From an uncultured Bacteroidota bacterium (lineage in GTDB: Bacteria > Bacteroidota > Rhodothermia > Rhodothermales > Salinibacteraceae): a stretch of DNA of 64,000 bases. The translations under genes and the position numbers were made by a program. Positions 20,001 through 27,989 of this stretch are shown in pieces (positions within the stretch are counted from its first letter, which is position 1; each line of letters opens with the position of its first letter). Under the pieces are notes generated by a model. The model ran no database searches. It saw only the letters and a program-made list of their open reading frames with translations, and had not been told where the DNA came from. Where the stretch lies: positions 1 through 64,000 of the forward strand of contig CAJXLV010000010.1 in the NCBI GenBank assembly GCA_913056185.1. The letters are read 5' to 3'.

Positions 20001-20768
20001 GACGGAAATGGCGTGCCCGAGCGGGTCACAACTACGGCCCTGCGGCTTGGACGGGCGTACCCCATTTTCAATGCGCCCCGGTACGCCTACCTGTCGCTGG
20101 AGGCCCCGCAGACGGTGCGCCTGGCCAGGCGCGCGTACCACGACCCTTACCAGACGCCGACCAGCGTGCGGGCGGTCCACATTGATCTCCACGGCGATCC
20201 CGGGACGGTGAAGCCGCTGCCGGCCGAACAGCAGGTGTCGTATGTACTGCAGACGACCGATCCGACCCAGGAAAGCGGGACGGTGAACCAGTCCATCACG
20301 CTGCAAAAGGGCAGCAACCTCGTGGCCACGGCCCTTGCGCCCACCCCTGCCTCCATGGATTCTGTCTTTGCAGACGTTGCGTCGGCGGTGGTGGCCGTGC
20401 AAAACGAGGAGGGCGAGCGCTACCGCCCCAGCAACGGAGTCAATGAGATCGGTGCCTGGACCGCAACAGACGCATACGTGGTGTACGCCGACCCCGAAAC
20501 GACGCTGGCTGTGCAAGGGGATGCGCTCGATGCCCCTACTCTCAGCCTGGAAGCAGGCTGGAATTGGGTGCCGTACCTCCGCGACACGGGGCGCCCTGTG
20601 GCGGAGGCCTTTGCCTCCATTGCCGACGTACTGGTTCTGGTGAAGGGCGAGGACGGACGCGTCTACGTCCCCAGCAAAAACGTGAACACGCTTGGGGACG
20701 TGGCTCCGGGCGAAGCGTACAAGGTGTACGTGCGAGAGGCCACAACCGTATCCTACGACTTCGAGTGA
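17004..20768 (+). CDS. Large secreted protein: N-terminal arabinofuranosidase-B-like/ConA-like region, central polysaccharide-lyase-like region, two C-terminal GWN-type modules
   Basis: Signal peptide MRRPLCQLVLCVLLFVGARQAGS; LLLDQYPDAQAAYSVRRLR...ALRVRRTSDNAEQDFGF is AbfB-like; central Trp/Tyr/His-rich region; annotation is by motif memory. Confidence 0.6.
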   Translation: MRRPLCQLVLCVLLFVGARQAGSTPVGPGALAEQSVRASTPAADTLLLDQYPDAQAAYSVRRLRASYEGPALRVRRTSDNAEQDFGFTQAGTLNQAAIENWLAGADGTVVRWYAQVDGMTDLVGSPGPEIARNGTVHTDPDGRPHLYLGTGGLSADRWFLPQNITASLVVEIESTTNPWDMLLEMRSSSDLRVYRTSDGRYWTTPGENKIITPNEKLILTVAGSAQGLQMYQNDAQKLNTETPLGENWAGPLRVGALDGFLGELVLYPHLDQQDVWARYDNMNDYWQVGPSGTNRGALLPQTSQYQVTLYDWLETISTDDVALPDGTLSFDRSVLSTDELADLWLQVKGLTASSVTRREPAWYTLDNGDGRGIEATGVVRANHDPQGGDYGGNPPRSWQNEPAYWYQLDIPLSGGGQGNPWYKDPAMGRRAMVVAIVDLMMHEGLDDVDSFNWFDMKGKAFLGMAEAYRWAGEVMPSDVQAAFETGMEKLIDDLTARGPRAVNTNMDMFALHGAADFYKATDDPALKAKSIGLVKRALLGFPDGELGTKHKVFAAGGRDGGVYDPSGFIMEGGQPDHFYGGESLYHLMGALAAVTDRETATVPPDWAFLRTVVEQLQIWRSYQVFHDPANDSPYRDQNTPLFSGAGFSGRTSAGAPAGQNDKPWKKLGVAATFAPALAHKSEYVTTQLPTVPEMESDISGLLSGMTSKMASPYTGAPPSEWSGWSPWTKSTPYLPPAGWYSTLTALLTADDPQLRYPSQQPGASWNKSFGGPPVGPQYWSYKDTAPDGRAFGFFVEAQSRQGTYGGWYGGKIETFWMEEVGVVLLNRHGKTGCDRTSRTDDNFEDSVCWFNLDWKAGHHVWGRDEGGTGFTTLLLRGRTLERTARFRTEQPVPSVTVRNQFNDPSQPTGTAGLSGEQTGTEIQGSFVVENEFTAQPRGLRVTHRLASDQTDEVTELWATLPVHLRQYSEFAGPDPQISMAPTSIEYWTGTAWAALPEDQDGNGVPERVTTTALRLGRAYPIFNAPRYAYLSLEAPQTVRLARRAYHDPYQTPTSVRAVHIDLHGDPGTVKPLPAEQQVSYVLQTTDPTQESGTVNQSITLQKGSNLVATALAPTPASMDSVFADVASAVVAVQNEEGERYRPSNGVNEIGAWTATDAYVVYADPETTLAVQGDALDAPTLSLEAGWNWVPYLRDTGRPVAEAFASIADVLVLVKGEDGRVYVPSKNVNTLGDVAPGEAYKVYVREATTVSYDFE

Positions 20769-21193
20769 CACCTCTCCTGTGACGGACCTCTCCCCCGGGT
20801 GCTAAAAGCCTGATCCGACGACTGTCGGCACGCGGTGTCGCCTCCATTCCCGCCCGCCACAGCATCAGGGCGGAGGGCTGCGTCGCCGCAACGAACACCG
20901 CACGTCTGCAGCCCCCCCGGCGCTCCCTGCCCCCGGCAACGGGGCCGCCCCTGTGTCGTCGCTCGTCGCGACCGATGCGCCGCGCGCAGGACCGCCCGTA
21001 CTTGTCCGGCTGCAGTCGGGACGCGGGCCGCTCCGTAGGCCCCCTGTCCAAAACCGGTCCGTGCGCCCACCGCTTCTGTCTCTCTGCGTGTTTCAGGGCC
21101 TCGTTCCGACGACGATCAGCCCCAACGGCGCCTGCGCGCGCTCCGGCGGTGAACATGCGATTGCCATCCCCTCTTTCCCACCCCCCTTTCCCA

Positions 21194-22036
21194 ATGGTGG
21201 AAGTTGTATACGTCTGCAGCCCCGAATATTGGCGGCATCTATTTCTGTCCCTGAGAACCCTGTACGCCTCCGGCACCCACTTCGATCGGGTCCGGGTGCT
21301 GGTTACGGCCCCCACTCCGCCCCACTGGGACATCCGCTCCGACAAGGTCGTGGTCGAGCCCGTGCCGGACCTGGGGCACCACGGCTTCTGGATGATGAAC
21401 AAGGCCCACCTGTGTCGTTCGGAGGCAGATGTGGTCATCTTTCTGGATACCGACACCGTCGTCCTCCGCCCGATCGACGCCGTGTATGCAGGGTCCGGGG
21501 CGGACCTCCACGCCCGAGCAGCCCCGGTCGTGCAGACCTCGTATTTTCGGCCGGCCCAGTGGGAGGCCACCCTGCGGCACTTTGGCTGCGCCCCAGGTCC
21601 CTACGTAAGTACCGGCTTCCTCGTCCTCAAAAACGGGGCCCAGAAGGCACTGCGGGCTGCCTGGGTCGACCTCATGGAGCGCATCCGCCGTGGGGAAGGC
21701 GTCGAGCAAGTAACGCGGCACGCAGATCAGTACGCCTTCTCTATCGCGGCGTATCGGCAGGGGCTGTCGTTGCAGCTCATGAACGACGCGCACCACGCGT
21801 ACGCCATGCTCGGCGAAGGACACGAGGGGGCGACGGTTTATCACCTCGGCACGCCGAACTTCTATTACTACTACTTGCAGGTCGAACGAGACCTGGACCT
21901 GACGCCGGACGATGCGCCGGTGAAGCGGCCGTCGTTCTTACGGCTCCATCGGCTCAAAAACCGACTCGCACGGAAGGTGAGAATGAAAATGGGCATAGAC
22001 CGAAAGTCGAGGGGGCTGCAGCGGACCACTTCGTGA
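21194..22036 (+). CDS. GT8-like glycosyltransferase
   Basis: MVEVVYVCSPEYWRHLFLSLRTL...VVIFLDTDTVVLRPIDAV; ORF extends upstream but coding character starts near here. Confidence 0.75.
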   Translation: MVEVVYVCSPEYWRHLFLSLRTLYASGTHFDRVRVLVTAPTPPHWDIRSDKVVVEPVPDLGHHGFWMMNKAHLCRSEADVVIFLDTDTVVLRPIDAVYAGSGADLHARAAPVVQTSYFRPAQWEATLRHFGCAPGPYVSTGFLVLKNGAQKALRAAWVDLMERIRRGEGVEQVTRHADQYAFSIAAYRQGLSLQLMNDAHHAYAMLGEGHEGATVYHLGTPNFYYYYLQVERDLDLTPDDAPVKRPSFLRLHRLKNRLARKVRMKMGIDRKSRGLQRTTS

Positions 22037-22062
22037 TCTGTGAATCCAATCGCGCACGCTTT

Positions 22063-24243
22063 ATGAAGCAAGTTATACAGGACGTAAAAACCGGTGAGAC
22101 ATCCCTGGAGACCGTCCCGCCTCCAGCCCTTTCTCCCACGACCGTCCGCGTACGGACGGCCGCCTCTCTAATCAGCGCGGGCACAGAAAAAATGATCATT
22201 GACCTGGCAGAGAAGAGCTACCTGGGAAAGGCCCAGGCGCGACCGGATTTGGCCAAGAAGGTGCTGCGAAAGGTTCGCACGGAGGGCGTATGGACGACGA
22301 TTCGGAAGGTGGTTGCCAGGCTGGAGCGACCGATGCCGCTGGGGTACAGCGCCGCCGGCATCGTGGAGGAGGTGGGGGCGGAGGTCGCAGGCGTCCAGGT
22401 GGGCGATCGGGTCGCGATGGCAGGAGCGGGCTACGCCAACCACGCGGAGGTGAACGTCGTGCCCAAGAATCTCCTCGCGCCTCTTCCGGATGGGGTGTCG
22501 TTTGGAGAGGCAGCGTACGCTACGGTGGGAAGCATTGCGCTGCAGGGTGTACGCCTGGCGGCCCCCCGCCTTGGGGAAACGGCAGTGGTGATTGGGCTTG
22601 GCCTCATCGGTCTTCTTACTGTTCAGCTCCTGAAGGCGAACGGGTGTCGGGTGGTGGGGGTCGATGTAAATGCCGCGGCGGTGGAGCGGGCAAAGGCCAT
22701 GGGGCTCGTTGCCGGTGTGGTGTCGACGAACGAAGACGTGGCGGCCGTGGTGAACCGACATACCCGCGGGCACGGGGTGGACCACACCCTCATCACGGCG
22801 GCGACAGACAGCAATGCGCCCATTGAGCAGGCGGGGCGCCTCACACGCCGCAAGGGAGACGTGGTGATTGTAGGCGAGGTGGGCATGAAGATCCCCCGAG
22901 ACACCTACTACCACAAAGAGCTTGAGGTGAAGGTCTCCATGTCGTACGGCCCGGGGCGCTACGACCCCACCTACGAGGAGGGCGGCATCGATTACCCCTA
23001 CGACTACGTGCGGTGGACGGAGCAGCGCAACATGGAGGCGGTGCTCAGGCTTATGGCCGAGGGCGCGCTGGACGTGGACACACTCACTACGCACCGGTAC
23101 TCCTTTGCGAAGGCGCTCGACGCGTACAGTGTGATTCGAGACGAGACAGAACCGTACGTCGGCATCGTACTGGACTACGATTTGGAGGCCTCCAAGTGCA
23201 TTCAGGAGCGCGTGCCGGTGCATCCGTCGGGCACGCACCGCACGCCCGACTGCCTCGGCATTGGGGTGGTGGGGGCGGGCAACTACGCCTCGGTCCACCT
23301 CCTTCCGCACCTCCGCGACCACGCGCGAACCACGCTCCGGGGCCTGGCTACGGCTACGGGCAGCAACGCACAGCGACAGGCCGATGCGTTCGGCTTTGCC
23401 TACTGTACCACGGCCCTCCAGCCCCTGTTGGAGGACGAGACCATCGACGCACTCTTCATCGCCACGCGCCACAGCACGCACGCCGAATTTGCAAGGCGTG
23501 CCCTGCAGGCGGGAAAGCATGTGTTTGTGGAAAAGCCGATGGTGGTGACTCCGGCTCAGCTCCAGGCGGTACAGGAGGCGTACACGGCGGCCCAGGCGGA
23601 GGGGACAGGTCCCACGGGCCTGATGGTGGGGCTCAACCGCCGCTTTGCCCCCATGGCACAAACGCTCCGCGATGCGTTCCCCGCGGCGGCCCCGCTGCAG
23701 ATGATCTACCGTGTAAACAGCGGCGCTGTCGATACGGACGCGTGGCTGCACCGGCCAGAGGAGGGGGGAGGCATGCTGGTGGGAGAGATGGTGCATTTTA
23801 TTGACCTTATGCAGTGGGTCTGCGGCGCTGTGCCCACGAACGTGTGCGCCCGCGCCCTGCGCCTGGACCGCGCCGATCGCGTGGAAACGGACAATGTGGC
23901 GCTCACCCTTTCGTTTGCGGACGGGTCGACGGGCACGCTTTGCTACAATACGGTGGGCGACGAGGCGGCTCCCAAGGAGCGGTTGGAGGTGTACGGGGGC
24001 GGTGCGGGGGCGGTGCTGGATGACTTCCGGCGGCTGGAGGTGACGCAGGAGGGGGCGACCTCCACCACGCGCGCATGGAGCCAGGACAAGGGACAGGCGA
24101 GCCAGGTGGAGGCCACGGTGCAGGGCTTCCGGGAGCGGGGCCGTGCGCCGATTGCGTTTGAAGAGTTGGCGGTGGGCATGCAGGCTGTGTTCGCGACGCG
24201 CGACGCGCTCACGTCCATGGCCCCGGCGGCTGTACATGGGTAG
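22063..24243 (+). CDS. Bi-domain oxidoreductase: zinc-type alcohol dehydrogenase plus GFO/IDH/MocA domain
   Basis: N-half PLGYSAAGIVEEVGAEVAGVQVGDRVAMAGAGYANHAE, VIGLGLIGLLTVQLL; C-half GIGVVGAGNYASVHLLPHL, KHVFVEKPMVV. Confidence 0.92.
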   Translation: MKQVIQDVKTGETSLETVPPPALSPTTVRVRTAASLISAGTEKMIIDLAEKSYLGKAQARPDLAKKVLRKVRTEGVWTTIRKVVARLERPMPLGYSAAGIVEEVGAEVAGVQVGDRVAMAGAGYANHAEVNVVPKNLLAPLPDGVSFGEAAYATVGSIALQGVRLAAPRLGETAVVIGLGLIGLLTVQLLKANGCRVVGVDVNAAAVERAKAMGLVAGVVSTNEDVAAVVNRHTRGHGVDHTLITAATDSNAPIEQAGRLTRRKGDVVIVGEVGMKIPRDTYYHKELEVKVSMSYGPGRYDPTYEEGGIDYPYDYVRWTEQRNMEAVLRLMAEGALDVDTLTTHRYSFAKALDAYSVIRDETEPYVGIVLDYDLEASKCIQERVPVHPSGTHRTPDCLGIGVVGAGNYASVHLLPHLRDHARTTLRGLATATGSNAQRQADAFGFAYCTTALQPLLEDETIDALFIATRHSTHAEFARRALQAGKHVFVEKPMVVTPAQLQAVQEAYTAAQAEGTGPTGLMVGLNRRFAPMAQTLRDAFPAAAPLQMIYRVNSGAVDTDAWLHRPEEGGGMLVGEMVHFIDLMQWVCGAVPTNVCARALRLDRADRVETDNVALTLSFADGSTGTLCYNTVGDEAAPKERLEVYGGGAGAVLDDFRRLEVTQEGATSTTRAWSQDKGQASQVEATVQGFRERGRAPIAFEELAVGMQAVFATRDALTSMAPAAVHG

Positions 24244-24680
24244 GGGCCTTGCTGGACGAGAAAGGGGCGAGGAGGGGCGCGCTGGGCCCCGGATGGAACG
24301 GAGCGGCCGTCGAGTGGGGCTGCGCCCGGCACTCGCACGTCCCGGTACGAGTGCGTCTTGGCGCCTGTGAGGCATCTCTCGGAGATAAACTGAGCCGCCC
24401 ACGAGAGGTGCTGTGGAGGCGGGGAGGCACGGGCCGTGATGCACGTGGAAACGGCGGGCCCGACGGAGCCAAAAGCACACAATGGAGGGGCCAATTCTCC
24501 TGGGCGAGGGAGAAGCCGGGGCGCTACACTCGGAACGCAATGCCCTCTCCAAAAAAGAGGGGCGGCCGCCAGCCAGGCGGGGAGCATTGTGGGAGGACGA
24601 GGGACGTGCGATACGAACAGACAACACTGCCCGTGTGGAGCCTTTTGTCAGGCGAGAGTGGGGAGACACTCCGACACTAT

Positions 24681-26267
24681 ATGCACACAGTGCCTCACCT
24701 GAAGCCGTGGCAGGTAGTGGGGCGTCTGGTGGCGCCCGTGCAGCGCTGGGTGGGTCGGCACACCCTTCCGGCCCCCCCGTCGGCCCTCTCTGATCGCTTG
24801 CAGCCGTCCGTTTCCATGCTCCGTCACCATCCCTGGAATGCGCGCAGGCGGGTACTGGCGGGGCGGTTTCGGTTTTTGGGAAAAGAGGCCGCGTTGGGTC
24901 GCCCCGTCGACTGGGCGGCGCCCCAGCGCTCACTGCTCTGGCGGTTCTTCCTGCACTACTTCCACTATCTCCACGCCCTTGCCCCGCAGGAGCAGGTCGC
25001 CCTCTGCCGCGACTGGATGGCCGCAAATCCGGTGGGTAGCGACGTGGGCTGGCACCCGTACCCTACCTCGCTCCGCCTGGTGAACTGGTGCACGGCGCAG
25101 CTCCCGGCCCCGGACGTGCGGGCAAGCCTGTACCGTCAGGCGGCGTACCTGTCGCGCACGGTGGAGACACACGTCTACGGCAATCACCTGCTCGAAAATG
25201 CGCGGGCCCTGCTCGTGGCCGGGTGTGCCCTGCGCGGACAGGGCGAAGCGCCCCGGTGGGCGGCGCAGGGGCGGGCTCTCTACCGCGCCGAGGTGGAAAA
25301 GCAGATTCTCGCGGACGGATTCCACTACGAGCGCAGCCCGATGTACCACGCGCTCATGCTGCACGGGGTGCTCGATGTGTTGAACGTATGGCCGGGCGGA
25401 GCGGACGCGTGGCCCGAACTGCAGCAGCGGGCGCGTGCCATGACAGCAGCGCTGGCGACTGTCACACATCCCGATGGCCGCCTCGCACTTTTTAATGATG
25501 CCGTGCACGAGGTCGCCCCGCCTCCCGCCCGCCTGCATCGGTACGCCCAGTCTGTCGTGGGCGAGTGCCCCCCCGCCCGGAGCACACTGCCCTCGGCGGG
25601 CTACTACGTGGTCGATGCGGATGACGTGTGGCTCATGATTGACGGGGGCGCGGCGGGCCCGGAGCACTTGATGGCTCACGCCCACGCCGATGCCTTCAGC
25701 TACGAGTTGTCGCTCTTTGGGGACCGGTTTGTGGTAGACAGTGGCGTCTACGAGTACGCGGCCGGGCCGATGCGGGACTACGTGCGCTCCACTGCTGCCC
25801 ACAATACGGTGCAGGTGGATGGCCACGATCAGATGGAATGCTGGGACTCGTTTCGGGTGGCGCGGCGGACAGCGCCGCGGGGTGTGGTGTGGCGACGCAC
25901 CCCGACGGGGGCGTTCTTTAAGGGGGAATTGAGGCTTCTGGAGGGAGGGGGGGTGCACCGGCGACGGATCCGGGTCGAGATGGAGGCACGGCGCCTGTCC
26001 GTGCACGACATGCTCGCTGGCACCGGGACGCACCGTGCCGAAAGTCGCATCCATCTCCACCCGCAGGTGCGGGTGCAGTGTGATGGGGAGGGGGCGCTCC
26101 TGCAGCGGGGGGCGCACCGGTGCCGCCTGGTGCCAACGGCGGGCCACCTGCGACGCGAGGAGGGGTGGTACTGCCCACGCTTCGGAGAGCGCCTCCGTCG
26201 GCCTGTGCTCGTCGTGGCGGCGGCGGGGGCACTGCCGCTGCGGTGCGGGTACGAGGTGCGATACTGA
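24681..26267 (+). CDS. Heparinase II/III family protein (alginate-lyase-like)
   Basis: MHTVPHLKPWQVVGRL; YGNHLLENARALLVAGCAL; HAHADAFSYELSLFGDRFVVDSGVYEY; start codon uncertain (GTG at 24606 possible). Confidence 0.88.
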   Translation: MHTVPHLKPWQVVGRLVAPVQRWVGRHTLPAPPSALSDRLQPSVSMLRHHPWNARRRVLAGRFRFLGKEAALGRPVDWAAPQRSLLWRFFLHYFHYLHALAPQEQVALCRDWMAANPVGSDVGWHPYPTSLRLVNWCTAQLPAPDVRASLYRQAAYLSRTVETHVYGNHLLENARALLVAGCALRGQGEAPRWAAQGRALYRAEVEKQILADGFHYERSPMYHALMLHGVLDVLNVWPGGADAWPELQQRARAMTAALATVTHPDGRLALFNDAVHEVAPPPARLHRYAQSVVGECPPARSTLPSAGYYVVDADDVWLMIDGGAAGPEHLMAHAHADAFSYELSLFGDRFVVDSGVYEYAAGPMRDYVRSTAAHNTVQVDGHDQMECWDSFRVARRTAPRGVVWRRTPTGAFFKGELRLLEGGGVHRRRIRVEMEARRLSVHDMLAGTGTHRAESRIHLHPQVRVQCDGEGALLQRGAHRCRLVPTAGHLRREEGWYCPRFGERLRRPVLVVAAAGALPLRCGYEVRY

Positions 26268-26473
26268 GAAGGGGTGGGAAAGACCGACGTGGGAACGACC
26301 GACGTGGGGAGACCGATCGGAGGGGAATGGGGAGGGACGTATGAGGGGGGGCATCCCGGCCGCCGTCGGAACCGTCGGCTCCCCCCTCTGCTGCACAAGG
26401 GCAATGAGGTCCAAATCAAAACAGACATTTGCGCGGGCCTGCGCCGTTCTCCCGTCATTCTCTGCCGTCGTGT

Positions 26474-27712
26474 ATGCACATCTTGTTCTTGGGCAATTAC
26501 TTTCCGCCGGAGGTGAATGCGCCCGCCACCCGCACCGCCGAGCATGCACGCCAGTGGGTGGACGACGGGCACACAGTCGACGTGCTCACGAGTGTGCCCA
26601 ATTTTCCCGAAGGAGAGGTGTACGCAGGATACGAGAACCGACTCACTCTCGAGGAGCACGACGGGGTGCGGGCCGTGCGCGTCCCCATGTATGTATCGGC
26701 GAATGAAGGGATCTTTCGCCGCACGCTCAGCTACCTGTCGTTCATGGTCGCGGCGTGCTGGTACGCCCGGTACCTGGACCCGCCGGATGTAGTTGTGGCC
26801 ACATCGCCACAGTTTTTTGCGGGCCTGGCAGGGTGGTGGGTGGCGTGGAGGAAGCAGGCGCCGTTCGTGCTGGAGATCCGGGACCTATGGCCCGAATCAG
26901 TAGTGGCTGTGGGGGCGATGGGGCGCAATCCGATCATCCGCTTTTTCGAATGGGTGGAGGCCCGTCTGTATACGGCCGCCGACTGCATTGTCGCCGTCAC
27001 GGATGCGTTCAAAGAGGCCATTGCGGAGAAGGGCATTGCGCCGGACAAAATCGCGGTCGTGAAAAATGGGATCGACCCGCGCCGGTGGGACGGCCCCCTG
27101 GACGAGCAGCGCCTGGAAGCGCTCCGTCGGACGCATGCCCTGGAGGGCAGATTTGTGGCCAGCTACATCGGCACGGTGGGGCTGGCGCACCGCGCGGATG
27201 TGATGCTGGAGGCGGCGGCGCGGTGTGAGGACCCCGACATCGTATTTATGGTGGTGGGCACGGGCGCGGCGTGGGACACCCTGAAGGCACAGCAAGAAGC
27301 CTTGCAGCTGGATAATGTTCGACTCGTAGAAAAGGTGCCGAAGGAAACGGTGCCCTATCTGTTGGACCTGAGCGATGCAAGTGTGGTGCACCTGCGCGAT
27401 ACGCCTCTCTTTGAGACCGTCATTCCGTCGAAAATGTTTGAGGCGATGGCGACGGGGACCCCGGTGGTGCTGGGGGTGCGGGGGGAAGCGCGAGACATTA
27501 TGGAAACGGCGGGCGCGGGGCTATCCGTTCCGCCGGAGGCCCCGGAGGCGCTTGTGGAAGCGGTGCAGCGCCTGAAAGCGTCGCCGTCTCTCCAGGAGGA
27601 CCTGGCGGCCAACGGACAGCGGCATGTGCGAGCGCACTACGATCGGCAGGCCCTGGCGCGCCGGTATGCATCGCTGTTGGGCCGCGTGGCATCGTCCCCC
27701 ACCCTCGCCTGA
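26474..27712 (+). CDS. Glycosyltransferase family 4, WbuB/WcaI-like
   Basis: MHILFLGNYFPPEVNAPATRTAEHARQWVDDGHTVDVLTSVPNFPEGEVY. Confidence 0.92.
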   Translation: MHILFLGNYFPPEVNAPATRTAEHARQWVDDGHTVDVLTSVPNFPEGEVYAGYENRLTLEEHDGVRAVRVPMYVSANEGIFRRTLSYLSFMVAACWYARYLDPPDVVVATSPQFFAGLAGWWVAWRKQAPFVLEIRDLWPESVVAVGAMGRNPIIRFFEWVEARLYTAADCIVAVTDAFKEAIAEKGIAPDKIAVVKNGIDPRRWDGPLDEQRLEALRRTHALEGRFVASYIGTVGLAHRADVMLEAAARCEDPDIVFMVVGTGAAWDTLKAQQEALQLDNVRLVEKVPKETVPYLLDLSDASVVHLRDTPLFETVIPSKMFEAMATGTPVVLGVRGEARDIMETAGAGLSVPPEAPEALVEAVQRLKASPSLQEDLAANGQRHVRAHYDRQALARRYASLLGRVASSPTLA

Positions 27713-27989
27713 GGCAGTGCGGGGGGCGCCTCTTCAAGCATGAAGCCAAGAACGACGACGTCACGCAAGCATGAGCGCAAACATGAGGCGTGCCGGGCGC
27801 GCTTGTGCGACGTTGCGTCGTGGACCAAATATTCGCTTCTCATCATCGAAATCCTGAGCCCCAGTCCGAAGACTGCCGTGTGCCCCGTGCGTCGAAGGTG
27901 CGGCATCGTTCGTGCCTCCGGCTTATCCGGCCGTGGGCAGAGCCAGTTATTCTGCCGTCCCGGTTTTGCCGACAAACAAGACACGGTCG

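Noticed and set aside
22168-25026. 952-residue minus-strand ORF
   Set aside because: Lies opposite the bi-domain oxidoreductase and heparinase-like genes, has no recognisable motifs and a His/Arg-rich composition typical of antisense frames in high-GC DNA
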